Origin: Streptomyces sp. NBC_01716 | GTDB taxonomy: Bacteria > Actinomycetota > Actinomycetes > Streptomycetales > Streptomycetaceae | Length of the DNA: 64,000 bases | Reading direction: 5' to 3' | Assembly: GCF_036248275.1 (NCBI RefSeq) | Contig: NZ_CP109181.1 | Location: 124,001-188,000 of the forward strand | Shown: piece after piece, positions 8,435 through 16,975 of the stretch | Numbering within the stretch: the first letter of the stretch is position 1 | How the letters are laid out: each line of letters starts with the position of its first letter | Made by a program: the position numbers and the translations under genes | Notes under the pieces: model-generated | The model's input: the letters and a program-made list of their open reading frames with translations, nothing else | What the model was told of the DNA's origin: nothing | Database searches by the model: none

Positions 8435-10432
8435 ATGAAGGTCCGTCTGCTGGTAGCCGTGGGTGCGCTCATCCTGGGAGCCGTTCCAGGCGCGGCTGTT
8501 GCCGCGACCGATCCGGTTTCCGCCGGTGCGGCGGCAGGAGATCCCATGGCCGCGCAGCCCGTGCTGCTCAACCAGAGCGGCTTCGGTCTCGGCGAGTCCA
8601 AGCGGTTCACCGCGCCACGGGCGGAGGACGGTGCCAGGTTCACGGTCACCGATGCCTCCGGTGTCGTCAGGCACCGAGGAAAGATCAAGAACGGCATAGG
8701 CGATCTCACCGCGTTCGACCCACGCGACACAGGTGACTTCGTCGTCACCGTCACAGGGAAAGCGGGCGTGGGCGCATCGGTACCCTTCGGCATCGGCGCG
8801 TACTGGACCGAGCGGGTTTCCTATCGGCGCGCCATCGAATTCATGTCGGGCAGTCGGTGCTACTTCGGCGACTACACGCGCAAGACAGCCGACCCGGTCA
8901 GCGATGAGTACGGGCCGCGTGAGTGCATGAAGGGGGTGGCCTGGCGCGACGCGTCGCAGTACTCCAAGGAGATCCAGACACTCGTCGACATGTATTCGGC
9001 GAACCCCAGCGCGTTCGACCGGATCCACGTGGACAGCGCTGTCTACAAGGGGCTTCCGGTGACACTGCCGGAAGGCACACCAGAGATCGTGCGTCTTATT
9101 CACTGGGGCGTCGAAGTGCTTCTGGAGGAGGACGTGAACGACCCTCAACTCAAGGAGCAGCTCGCCGCTTTCGTCCATGCCTATCCGCGGCTGGAGAAAT
9201 ACATCCCCGTCTCGGTGTACGAGCGTGCCACCGCCCATCTCTTCGCCACCTGGGACGACCCTGCCCGCGATCGGTACTCCTGGCAGGCGCTCACACCTCA
9301 CACCGGGAATCTGCTCCAGGTCTATACGCAGGTGGGAACGGGTAAAGGGGAGCTCGCGCCGGGGCACTCGGTGTGGCCGAACCTGATGATGTACGAGGTG
9401 GCGAAGCGTGAGGGCCGCGATGACGCCGGCCGTTATCTCGAAGCCGCCCAGAAGCAGGCATCCTGGCTGGTCGACCAGCTGGATGTCACGGATCCGCGCG
9501 TCACCAAGGGGCAGCGGCAGAGCGAGCACGTACTGATCACGGGATTGGTGCAGTTCGCCGAGGCGTATCCGGACCAGGCTCCCAAGGGCATCACCCGGTT
9601 CGTGCGGGACTGGGCCCGGATCGCCGTCGAACGCTCGGACAATCTCTGGGACTTCCGCCGCTACTCCGACGACCGCTGGACCATCCCCGCCTTCACCGGC
9701 GGCGGTGCCGACGATCCCAACGAGGTGGGAAACGTGGCCGGTTTCTCCGCGCCCGCACTCGCGGCGGCACGCCTTCTGGGAAACGACCCGCTGGCCGGCC
9801 GACTCCGTGAGGTCGCCACGGCACAGGTCGACAATATCTTCGGCCGCAACCCGGCGGGGCGCCACGCTTCCTACGACGCGCCCAGCGAGAAGGACGGATT
9901 CGAGGGCGTGGAACACGGGTGGTATTCCGAATACTACGGCGGAGCAGGGTTGTTGGAGGGCGAGCGGGGCGTGCTCGACGGCAGCCCGAAGAACGGGCTC
10001 TACCCCTTCGACCCCGAGATGGGCGATATCGGGCACACCGAAGGATGGGTCGCCTTCAACACCGCCTGGAACGAGTCACTGGCATGGCGAGCGGCTGACC
10101 AGACTCACCTGAAGGTGACCGCTCACGACCGCTCTCCCGCGAAGGTCGTGAAGGCTGATGAGACGGTCCGGGTGGAGCTGGCCGCACCGTTGAACCTGGA
10201 CGCCGAAGCCCTCGGCGAGGGCACGGTCGAGGTACGCGTGGGCGACCACGGCGCGAAGCCGTTGACCGTCACGCAGACGGGGAAGAACTCGAAGACGTTC
10301 AGCGCGACCCTCCATGTGGCGGCGCTGCGCGCGAAGCCCCGCGAAACGATCACCGTGACGTACGGCCATGCCCCCTTCGCGGTGTCGTACTCCTTCACCG
10401 TGGCCGGGCGGGACCAGGCGCCCGCCGGCTGA
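8435..10432 (+). CDS. Secreted six-hairpin glycosidase-like protein with N-terminal cellulase Ig-like domain
   Basis: 665 residues. A signal peptide (MKVRLLVAVGALILGAVPGA, cleavage near AVAA) is followed by an Ig-like segment starting QPVLLNQSGFG, as in the N-terminal domain of GH9 cellulases. A large alpha-helical domain comes next, with the GH9-like FGRNPAGRH near residue 470 and DIGHTEGWVAFNTAWNES near 535. I do not find the usual GH9 catalytic DAGD, so it may be a divergent glycosidase family or act on another beta-linked glycan. It starts 42 bp after the GH42 gene with a GAAAAGAGAGG leader and is probably co-transcribed. Likely role: extracellular or cell-wall depolymerisation feeding the importer. 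Confidence 0.6.
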   Translation: MKVRLLVAVGALILGAVPGAAVAATDPVSAGAAAGDPMAAQPVLLNQSGFGLGESKRFTAPRAEDGARFTVTDASGVVRHRGKIKNGIGDLTAFDPRDTGDFVVTVTGKAGVGASVPFGIGAYWTERVSYRRAIEFMSGSRCYFGDYTRKTADPVSDEYGPRECMKGVAWRDASQYSKEIQTLVDMYSANPSAFDRIHVDSAVYKGLPVTLPEGTPEIVRLIHWGVEVLLEEDVNDPQLKEQLAAFVHAYPRLEKYIPVSVYERATAHLFATWDDPARDRYSWQALTPHTGNLLQVYTQVGTGKGELAPGHSVWPNLMMYEVAKREGRDDAGRYLEAAQKQASWLVDQLDVTDPRVTKGQRQSEHVLITGLVQFAEAYPDQAPKGITRFVRDWARIAVERSDNLWDFRRYSDDRWTIPAFTGGGADDPNEVGNVAGFSAPALAAARLLGNDPLAGRLREVATAQVDNIFGRNPAGRHASYDAPSEKDGFEGVEHGWYSEYYGGAGLLEGERGVLDGSPKNGLYPFDPEMGDIGHTEGWVAFNTAWNESLAWRAADQTHLKVTAHDRSPAKVVKADETVRVELAAPLNLDAEALGEGTVEVRVGDHGAKPLTVTQTGKNSKTFSATLHVAALRAKPRETITVTYGHAPFAVSYSFTVAGRDQAPAG

Positions 10433-11204
10433 CGGACGAAGGCCCTGCTGAATCTGGCAGGGCCTCCTGGGCGTGGTGCTCGTTACGGGGGACGAGCCGC
10501 GGCTCTGTCGTCGTGAGCTGCGCCGCCGCGTCGTTCAGCAGGGTGTCCAGGACGACCGGGTAAGCGCTGTGTGTCATGCGGCCGGCCAGCAGTCGCGCGG
10601 TGGCGGCGATATGGGGGTGGGTGTCGGCGGGAAGCCGGGCGTACGTCGAGCTCCACATCTCCTCGTCCCTCTCGCGGGCCTCGTCGGTGAGGGCCAGCGA
10701 TCCCGCGTCCAGGGCTGCGAACGCCAGACTTGAGTCGATGAAGGCGTGGTAGACGCGGACTGCCGTGGCGTCGGGGAAACCCGCGCCGCGCAGGATGCCG
10801 AGGATCGCTTCGTCCACCGCGATCTCCCGGGGCCGGCCGGTGACCCGGCTGGCGGTCAGTACGGCGGCCTGCGGATGCGCGAGATAGGAGGAGTGGATCG
10901 CGAGCCCGAGGGCGCGCAGGTCGGCCTGCCAGTGCCCCGTGGCCGTCCAGTTGTCCAGCGCCCGTCCCATGAGTTCCTCGCCGATGGCCCGGGTCAGATC
11001 GTCCATACCCTCGAAGTACCGGTAGAGGGTGCTCGGGTCGGCGCCGAGGGCGGTGCCCAGCCGGCGGGCGGTCAGTCCCGTACCGCCGTGCTCTCTGAGC
11101 ACCCGCAGCGCGGTGTGCACGATCAGTGTCTCGGACAGTACGGAGCCCTGCCTGGTCGGGCGGCGCCTGCGTCGCGCCTCCTCCGGCACCACCTGCTTCG
11201 GCAT
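10395..11204 (-). CDS. TetR-family transcriptional regulator
   Basis: A 269-residue DNA-binding repressor. The HTH spans about residues 38-70 (LRVLREHGGTGLTARRLGTA, then GADPSTLYRYFEGMDDLTRA), and the C-terminal domain resembles the tetracycline-repressor class. ATG 11204 has GGAGAGG upstream and replaces a longer open frame. It is divergent from the dehydrogenase-like gene at 11331, its probable target. Its 3' end overlaps the glycosidase-like gene tail-to-tail by 38 bp. The last 30 residues are poorly structured and unlike the family, suggesting that the original stop was lost. Confidence 0.85.
   Translation of the reverse strand: MPKQVVPEEARRRRRPTRQGSVLSETLIVHTALRVLREHGGTGLTARRLGTALGADPSTLYRYFEGMDDLTRAIGEELMGRALDNWTATGHWQADLRALGLAIHSSYLAHPQAAVLTASRVTGRPREIAVDEAILGILRGAGFPDATAVRVYHAFIDSSLAFAALDAGSLALTDEARERDEEMWSSTYARLPADTHPHIAATARLLAGRMTHSAYPVVLDTLLNDAAAQLTTTEPRLVPRNEHHAQEALPDSAGPSSVSRRAPGPARPR
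10441..10464. terminator. Hairpin between convergent genes, probable terminator
   Basis: GGCCCTGC, an 8-nt loop and GCAGGGCC form a perfect 8-bp stem just after the glycosidase-like gene. It lies inside the last codons of the convergent TetR gene and has no T-run, as is common in streptomycete terminators. Confidence 0.5.
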
Positions 11205-11330
11205 CGCGTTCCTCTCCTGCTCCCTGGCAGTCGCCCGTCTTATGCCAACACGGTTGACCCTAGCTGGTGCCGTCCCGTTGCATCGGGGTACCCGACAGGC
11301 GCCCGCCTGCGGGGGCGAAGGGTGTGCGAC

Positions 11331-12554
11331 ATGCGTGTACTGCTCGTGGGCGCGGGCGGCGTCGGAACCGCCATCAGCCGGATCGCGGCCCGCCGGGACT
11401 TCCTGACCCACATGACCGTGGCCGACTACGACCTCTCCCGCGCCGAGAAGGCCGTCGCGGCGCTGGGGGAACACGGGGACCGCTTCAGCGCACGGCGCCT
11501 GGACGCCTCCGACGAGGAAGCGGTGCGCCGGGCGCTCGTCGAGAACTCGTGTGACGTCCTGCTCAACGCCACAGATCCGCGGTTCGTCATGCCGCTGTTC
11601 CAGGCCGCCCTGGCAGCGGGCACGCACTACCTGGACATGGCGATGTCCCTGTCCTCACCGCACAGCACCCACCCTTACGAGCGCTGCGGTGTGAAGCTCG
11701 GCGACGGGCAGTTCGAGCTGGCCGGCGAGTGGGAACGGTCGGGCCGCCTGGCCCTGGTCGGCATGGGCGTGGAGCCGGGCCTGTCGGACGTCTTCGCACG
11801 GTACGCGGCCGACGAACTCTTCGACGAGATCGAGGAGATCGGCGTCCGGGACGGCGCCGATCTGACCGTCGACGGCTACGACTTCGCCCCGTCCTTCAGC
11901 ATCTGGACCACCATCGAGGAATGCCTCAATCCGCCGGTGATCTACGAGAAGGAGCGCGGCTGGTTCACCACGGCGCCGTTCAGCGAGCCGGAGGTCTTCG
12001 ACTTTCCCGAGGGGATCGGCCCGGTGGAGTGCGTCAACGTGGAACACGAGGAGGTGCTGCTGATCCCCCGCTGGGTCGACGCGCGCCGGGTGACGTTCAA
12101 GTACGGCCTCGGCGACGACTTCATCGCCAAGCTCAAGGTGCTCCATGAACTGGGCCTGGACTCCACCGCCGAGGTCACGGTCCCCGGCCGGGGCGGTCCT
12201 GTCCAGGTCTCGCCCCGTGACGTGGTCGCCGCCTGTCTGCCCGACCCGGCCACGCTCGGCGACCGCATGACCGGCAAGACCTGCGCGGGCACCTGGGTCA
12301 GGGGCGTCAAGGACGGTGCCGTGCGTGAGGTGTACCTGTACCACGTGGTCGACAACCAGTGGTCGATGCGCGAGTACGGCTCCCAGGCCGTGGTCTGGCA
12401 GACCGCGATCAATCCGGTCGTCGCCCTCGAACTGATCGCCGGCGGCGTATGGACCGGCAGCGGGGTCCTCGGCCCCGAGGCCCTGCCGCCCCGCCCGTTC
12501 CTCGACCTCCTCACCGCGTACGGCTCCCCGTGGGGCCTGCGCGAGGAGAACTGA
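11331..12554 (+). CDS. Saccharopine dehydrogenase-family oxidoreductase
   Basis: A 407-residue NAD(P)-dependent oxidoreductase. The N-terminal Rossmann motif is VLLVGAGGVGTAISRIAARR (residues 3-22), and the central LLNATDPRF and MGVEPGLSDVFARYA segments match saccharopine dehydrogenase-like or carboxynorspermidine-dehydrogenase-like enzymes. These families reduce imines formed between amino acids and aldehydes; the exact substrate cannot be read from the sequence. ATG 11331 starts right at the Rossmann fold; the upstream extension is rejected. It is monocistronic and divergent from the TetR gene. Confidence 0.85.
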   Translation: MRVLLVGAGGVGTAISRIAARRDFLTHMTVADYDLSRAEKAVAALGEHGDRFSARRLDASDEEAVRRALVENSCDVLLNATDPRFVMPLFQAALAAGTHYLDMAMSLSSPHSTHPYERCGVKLGDGQFELAGEWERSGRLALVGMGVEPGLSDVFARYAADELFDEIEEIGVRDGADLTVDGYDFAPSFSIWTTIEECLNPPVIYEKERGWFTTAPFSEPEVFDFPEGIGPVECVNVEHEEVLLIPRWVDARRVTFKYGLGDDFIAKLKVLHELGLDSTAEVTVPGRGGPVQVSPRDVVAACLPDPATLGDRMTGKTCAGTWVRGVKDGAVREVYLYHVVDNQWSMREYGSQAVVWQTAINPVVALELIAGGVWTGSGVLGPEALPPRPFLDLLTAYGSPWGLREEN

Positions 12555-12612
12555 CGTCGCTCCGGGTCGATCGGGATCCGCGGGTCGCCGTTCCCCGGGC
12601 GTGGCTCACCGA

Positions 12613-12888
12613 TCAACGTCCGCCGTCTGGGCGGGACTTGTCTTCGCTGCAATCCCCAGCCGCTCGATCTGTTGGAGGTTGCTGTGACTGACCGTCTTGT
12701 GCACACGGTCGAAGTGCCGTTGGCGGAGAGCTTCGTCGGCGAGCGTATGGATCACGGAGCGCGTGCGGTGGGGTTCGGGTGGCGAGCCCGGGGAGACCTG
12801 GTTCCGCGGGAAGGCTCAGCGGCGCCATCGTGGCCGCGCAGCCGCAGCAGGAGGCGCAGCAGGCGTACGTGCTGCGGACCAGGAGCAT
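12613..12888 (-). CDS. Doubtful short ORF with a cysteine-rich start
   Basis: Antisense to the previous candidate, ATG 12888 opens MLLVRSTYACCASCCGCAAT, with five cysteines within eleven residues, then a Pro/Arg-rich tail. Polycysteine leader peptides regulate sulfur genes in some actinobacteria, but no same-strand gene follows here before 12554. I list it only because of the Cys cluster. Confidence 0.15.
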   Translation of the reverse strand: MLLVRSTYACCASCCGCAATMAPLSLPAEPGLPGLATRTPPHALRDPYARRRSSPPTALRPCAQDGQSQQPPTDRAAGDCSEDKSRPDGGR

Positions 12889-12923
12889 GTTGCGGAAGGT
12901 TCCCTCGCTCACCGCCGTCGTGA
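12684..12923 (+). CDS. Possible small or truncated hypothetical protein
   Basis: A GTG preceded by a good site (TTGGAGG, 7 bases away) opens a 79-codon frame. The first 35 residues look protein-like (VTDRLVHTVEVPLAESF and VGERMDHGARAVGFGW). The rest degrades into Arg/Ser/Cys-rich sequence typical of non-coding high-GC frames, so this may be the 5' part of a broken gene. I recognise no family. Confidence 0.25.
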   Translation: MTDRLVHTVEVPLAESFVGERMDHGARAVGFGWRARGDLVPREGSAAPSWPRSRSRRRSRRTCCGPGACCGRFPRSPPS

Positions 12924-13120
12924 GTCCGCCCCGTCCTGACGGCCGAGCCCGGCCCGTCGGGCTGCCTCTGCCTCCTCGTCGGGCTGCCTGGGCGGAGACA
13001 GAACGCGCGGTCACCCTCGCGTGTCCCGACTCTCCGGGACTCACCGCCTGCCCCGGGTCGTGCTGCGGGTCTGCGACGCTGACGAGGTCTCGTACCACCG
13101 CCTCCGAGCCAGGAGTACCC

Positions 13121-13945
13121 ATGACGGACACCGCGCCGGGTCATCCCCGGCCGATCGCTCCGGTCGGCCATGTCGAGCCGGTCCCCCGGCGCATCCGCGC
13201 CTTCGTGGGCGGGCGTGCGGTGCTCGATACCGTACGGGCGCGGTACGTATGGGAATGGCCGGGCTACCCGCAGTACAGCATCCCGCTCGAAGACGTGGCC
13301 GAGGGCGCCCTCCGCGACGAGGAGCACGTCCAACGGCTCACACCGGGCACGGCCCGGCGGCACGCGCTGGTGGCCGACGGTGTCTCGCGGCCCGCCGCCG
13401 CGTGGGTGTGGGCCGACGACGCGCCAGGAGACCTCGCAGGCACGGTCCGATTCGAGTGGGACGCGCTCGACGCGTGGTTCGAGGAGGACGAGGAGGTCTT
13501 CGTCCACCCGAGGAACCCCTACACCCGGGTGGACGCGCTCCGTTCGAGCCGGCCAGTGCGTGTCGAGCGGGACGGCGTGGTGCTGGCGGACGCGCCCTCG
13601 TCGGTGATGGTGTTCGAGACCGGCCTGCCGACCCGCTACTACCTCGACCGTACGCACGCCGACCTCACGCGCCTGGTGCCCTCCGACACCGTCACCGCCT
13701 GCCCGTACAAGGGCCGGACGAGCGCCTACTGGTCGGCGGACACCGGCACGGCCACCCACAAGGACCTGGCCTGGTCCTACGACTTCCCGACCCGCCAACT
13801 GGCGCCCATCGCCGGGCTCGTCTGCTTCTACAACGAGCGGGTCGACACGCACGTCGACGGGACACTGCTGCCTCGGGCTGCCCCGGCCGACCGGGCGGCC
13901 TTCGAAGCGGCGCGTACCCGAACGGATACGAAGTCGGCCACCTGA
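13121..13945 (+). CDS. DUF427 domain protein
   Basis: A 274-residue protein with two DUF427-type halves. The first has IRAFVGGRAVLDTVRARYVWEW, the second VRVERDGVVLADAPSSVMVF followed by LPTRYYLDRTHADL and TACPYKGRTSAYW, a signature of the family. DUF427 proteins adopt a small beta-tent-like fold and are common in actinomycetes and proteobacteria; their biochemical role is not settled. ATG 13121 with AGGAG upstream. It is convergent with the flavin monooxygenase, 22 bp between stops. Whether it belongs to the neighbouring catabolic cluster is unknown. Confidence 0.85.
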   Translation: MTDTAPGHPRPIAPVGHVEPVPRRIRAFVGGRAVLDTVRARYVWEWPGYPQYSIPLEDVAEGALRDEEHVQRLTPGTARRHALVADGVSRPAAAWVWADDAPGDLAGTVRFEWDALDAWFEEDEEVFVHPRNPYTRVDALRSSRPVRVERDGVVLADAPSSVMVFETGLPTRYYLDRTHADLTRLVPSDTVTACPYKGRTSAYWSADTGTATHKDLAWSYDFPTRQLAPIAGLVCFYNERVDTHVDGTLLPRAAPADRAAFEAARTRTDTKSAT

Positions 13946-13967
13946 TCGAGGAGTTGCCGGCCGGGGC

Positions 13968-15452
13968 TCAGCGCCGGCGGAACGTCAGCCCGAGACGGGG
14001 CAGTGCCCGGCAGCGCAGGAAGTAGGCGAGATGTGTGCGGGGCCACTGGGTGACATTGGCTCCTGAGGGTGCGTGGTAGTAGTTGTTGCATCCTGCCTCC
14101 ATCGCCGACGCGTGGCGGTCGAACTGGCGGTCCAGCCACCGCACATAGCGCTCCAGCGCGCGCTCCCGGGTGTCCACCGCCTTCCATCCGCGGCGGCGGA
14201 CCTTACGGATGGCACGGGCGGCCACGTCTGCCTGGCGTTCGAGCTGGGCGATGATGGAGAAGCCGCCGTTGGTGTTGGGGCCGTACAGGATGAAGAAGTT
14301 GGGGAAGCCGGGCACGGTCACCCCGAGGAACGCCCGGGGGCGGTCCCCCCACGCCTCCTGGATCTCCCTGCCGTCCGTGCCCGTGACGGTGAAGGACGAG
14401 AGGAAGCGGGTGGGCTGGAATCCGGTGCTCAGTATGAGGACGTCCACTTCGTGTTCCTCGCCCCCGCTGTCCACCACGCCGGTGGCGGTGACCTCACGTA
14501 CCGGGTGCGGCACCAGCGTCACATGGTCCTGATTGAACGCCGGGTAGTAGGTCGAGGCGTAGATCGGCCGTTTGCACCCCCACGGGTAGTCCGGGGTGAG
14601 CGCGGCGCGGGTGGTGGGGTCCTGGACGGACGTCTCCAGATACCGCAGGCACAGTTCCCGCATCCGCTTCTGGGCCCGGCCGCCGGCGTCGTACGCGCGG
14701 AAGCGCCGCGTCGATTCGTGGAAAAGCCGCAGCCGGTAGAGGCGCCGGTGGAGCGGGCTGCGCCGGAACCGGGCGCGTTCGGCCTCTGTGAAGGCGCGTT
14801 CGCCCTTGGGTTCCACCCAGCCGGGTTCGCGCTGGAAGACGTAGAGCCGTGCCGCGCTGTCCGCCACCACCGGCACGATCTGGACGGCCGTCGATCCGGT
14901 GCCCACCACCGCGACGCGCCTGCCCGCCAGTTGGACCTTCTCGTCCCATCGCGCGGTGTGGAAGGAGTCTCCGGTGAAGCCGTCGAGACCGGGCCAGTCC
15001 GGGTAGCGGGGCACGTTGAGCAGTCCTACGGCGCTGATGACGAACTGGCACCGGTACCCGGCGCCCCGTGCCGTCCGCACCCGGTGCCGGCCGCTCTCCT
15101 CGTCCCAGGTCACCGACTCCACGCGGGTCCCCAGCCGGAGCCTGGCGCGGAGCCCGAAGCGGTCGAGGACCGTCTCGGCGTATCGCTGGAGCTCCGGCTG
15201 GGTGGCGTGGGTGCGGGGCCAGTCGTGGTCGGTGAAGGAGAAGGAGTACGCGTGGGAGGGGATGTCCACCTCGCAGCCGGGATAGCGGTTGTCCCACCAG
15301 GTGCCTCCCGGGCCCTCGGACTGTTCCAGGATCACGAAGTCCTCGACGCCGGCCCGTATCAGTCTGACGGCGGCGGCGATGCCGCCGAAGCCGCCGCCGA
15401 TGATGACGACACCGGTGGATTCGGGCTCGGACGCGGACTGTTCGGCACCCAT
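13968..15452 (-). CDS. Flavin-containing (Baeyer-Villiger type) monooxygenase
   Basis: A 494-residue FAD/NADPH monooxygenase. The FAD site is GGGFGG (residues 19-24), followed by the Baeyer-Villiger fingerprint FxGxxxHxxxW realised as FTGDSFHTARW (159-169) and a second Rossmann motif VVGTGSTAV (182-190). It would insert oxygen next to a ketone to give an ester or lactone, or oxidise an N or S centre. The ATG shares its A with the upstream stop (TGATG), so it is the last gene of the four-gene aldolase operon. A lactone product would suit the lactonase-like MBL protein of the divergent arm; that link is inference. Confidence 0.88.
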   Translation of the reverse strand: MGAEQSASEPESTGVVIIGGGFGGIAAAVRLIRAGVEDFVILEQSEGPGGTWWDNRYPGCEVDIPSHAYSFSFTDHDWPRTHATQPELQRYAETVLDRFGLRARLRLGTRVESVTWDEESGRHRVRTARGAGYRCQFVISAVGLLNVPRYPDWPGLDGFTGDSFHTARWDEKVQLAGRRVAVVGTGSTAVQIVPVVADSAARLYVFQREPGWVEPKGERAFTEAERARFRRSPLHRRLYRLRLFHESTRRFRAYDAGGRAQKRMRELCLRYLETSVQDPTTRAALTPDYPWGCKRPIYASTYYPAFNQDHVTLVPHPVREVTATGVVDSGGEEHEVDVLILSTGFQPTRFLSSFTVTGTDGREIQEAWGDRPRAFLGVTVPGFPNFFILYGPNTNGGFSIIAQLERQADVAARAIRKVRRRGWKAVDTRERALERYVRWLDRQFDRHASAMEAGCNNYYHAPSGANVTQWPRTHLAYFLRCRALPRLGLTFRRR

Positions 15453-16030
15453 CAGGTCCGCTCCTCTGCCGGCGGGCGGATGGCGTACACGCTCAGCTGG
15501 AGGGCGATCAGGGTGTAGAAGCCCACCAGGGTGGTGACTTCGAACAGACCCGGCGCACCGAGGACGCGGTCCGCCGCCGCGTAGTCGGCGTCGTCCAGGC
15601 CGCCGGTCTCCAGCAGTTTCCGGGCCACCTCGACAGCGGTCCGTTCGCGGGTGTCGGTGGTCTCCGGCAGGTGTCCCGCGCAGAGCGTCCCGGTCTCCGC
15701 CCCGGTCAGCCCCGCCCGGACGGCGGCCAACCGGTGGGCGTACAGCTCGAAGGGGCTCGCGTGGTGCTGTGCCACGGTCAGGATGACGGCCTCCCGGCAG
15801 CGGGCCGGCAGGGTCATGTCGTAGCTGATCGCCGCTCCGAGCTTCTCCAGCCCCGCCCCGAGCCGGGGCTGGAGAAGCCATGCCCGGGTGGGCCCGTTCA
15901 GCAGCCCGCGGTCGTCGAGGAGCGGGAACGCCGGCGGGTGCTCCGCACGCCGCCCGAGTGCGATCTCGTCGTGCAGGCTGCGCTGTTCGGCGGTGGGCGG
16001 TCCCGGCAGCGCCCCGTCGAGTCGGCTCAT
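15452..16030 (-). CDS. Carboxymuconolactone decarboxylase-like (AhpD-fold) protein
   Basis: A 192-residue all-helical protein of the CMD/AhpD superfamily. The core LPARCREAVILTVAQHHASP then FELYAHRLAAVRAGLTGAE shows the conserved His and helix pattern, but without the CxxC of true AhpD peroxidase reductases. Members decarboxylate lactones or act as small-molecule lyases or isomerases. The start overlaps the cupin stop (ATGA) and its own stop overlaps the monooxygenase start. It is one of three CMD proteins in the IclR cluster. Confidence 0.8.
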   Translation of the reverse strand: MSRLDGALPGPPTAEQRSLHDEIALGRRAEHPPAFPLLDDRGLLNGPTRAWLLQPRLGAGLEKLGAAISYDMTLPARCREAVILTVAQHHASPFELYAHRLAAVRAGLTGAETGTLCAGHLPETTDTRERTAVEVARKLLETGGLDDADYAAADRVLGAPGLFEVTTLVGFYTLIALQLSVYAIRPPAEERT

Positions 16031-16965
16031 CGGGCCGGCTCCGGGTCGTCCGGCATCGGGTACTCGTCCGCGTTGAGCACCCAGCCCGCCATCAGGGAGA
16101 AGTCCCTGCGGGGCGGGGCGAAGAGGTCGATGAGGTGGTTGGTCTCCTTGCCCATGGCCTGGCTGGTGTGCACGACGGGCGGGGGTATCACCGTGAGGGA
16201 CGGCGCGCCGCAGTGCTCGTGGTCGTCCTCCCGCCACTGCCCAAGGTCGGTGGTCCACGGCCAGCGCAGATGGTGGACGAACTCACCGTCGATGATCAGC
16301 GAGCACTGCTCGAAGTCGTCGTGGGAGTGGGGCGACATCTTGGTGGTGTCGCGGGGGCCGGTGCGCGGCCGGGGGGCGTTCACCATGAAGGAGGAGCAGC
16401 GGAAGATACGGAACGGCGGGTTCTCCAGACTGGGGACGTCCAGCCGGTAGGTGCGGACGCGGTACCCGCCGGCGGGCTCCGGCCAGGGGATCAGCGGTGC
16501 CACGTGGGGATGCGGCTGCTCGTACGAGCCGGCGTTGGCGGCTCTGGCGGCCAGTGCCTCGGACCGGGTGGTGGCGATCGTGACGGCCCGGCCGGTGCCG
16601 CGCAGCGTGAGGGTGGCGGGGCCCGGGGGCATGAAGGTGAGGGTGTGCCCGGAGACCTCCGTGCTCTCGCCGCCCGACTCGATCGTGGCGCCGACCGTGT
16701 CCTCGGGCAGGAGCAGGGCGTGCTCGTCGGGGCCGCCGGGGTGTTCGAGGACGGTCTCGCCGGTGATCTGGGTGTAGCCGGTCACCAGATGCTGGCTGCG
16801 GGCGTACCAGGTGTGGGCGTTGTCGTCCCGGGTGGTCGGCGGCAGTTCGTAGAACCGTACGTAGTCGGCCTCGGCGGCCTGCCGGGGGCTGTCGGTTCCG
16901 GTGCTCGGGCTTGCGGTCGGGGCGGTTCGCAGCGCCGACCGGGCGTCGCCGGGGTGGTAGACCAT
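16027..16965 (-). CDS. Cupin-fold protein of unknown function
   Basis: 312 residues. The C-terminal half has a cupin metal-site pattern, with the first motif in KMSPHSHDDFEQCSLIIDGE and a second His in IPPPVVHTSQ, followed by a conserved NHLIDLFAPPRRDFS. The N-terminal half looks like a degenerate second beta-barrel (HALLLPEDTVGATIESGG), so it is probably bicupin-like. Cupins in catabolic operons are often dioxygenases, isomerases or lyases. GAGAGGAC precedes ATG 16965, ten bases after the aldolase stop. Confidence 0.7.
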   Translation of the reverse strand: MVYHPGDARSALRTAPTASPSTGTDSPRQAAEADYVRFYELPPTTRDDNAHTWYARSQHLVTGYTQITGETVLEHPGGPDEHALLLPEDTVGATIESGGESTEVSGHTLTFMPPGPATLTLRGTGRAVTIATTRSEALAARAANAGSYEQPHPHVAPLIPWPEPAGGYRVRTYRLDVPSLENPPFRIFRCSSFMVNAPRPRTGPRDTTKMSPHSHDDFEQCSLIIDGEFVHHLRWPWTTDLGQWREDDHEHCGAPSLTVIPPPVVHTSQAMGKETNHLIDLFAPPRRDFSLMAGWVLNADEYPMPDDPEPAR

Positions 16966-16975
16966 GGGTGTCCTC

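Larger units (their letters stand above)
12555..13120. other. 566-bp interval with no firmly supported gene
   Basis: This gap separates the saccharopine-dehydrogenase-like gene from the DUF427 gene. It contains two weak reading-frame candidates (listed separately) and a GC-rich half with hairpin potential, for example GTCCCG ACTCT CCGGGAC near 13024. No tRNA, known riboswitch motif or transposase remnant was recognised. Confidence 0.6.

Noticed and set aside
12900..13060. Cobalamin or SAM riboswitch in the empty interval
   Set aside because: Hairpins such as GTCCCG/CGGGAC exist, but no conserved riboswitch core motif could be found on either strand.
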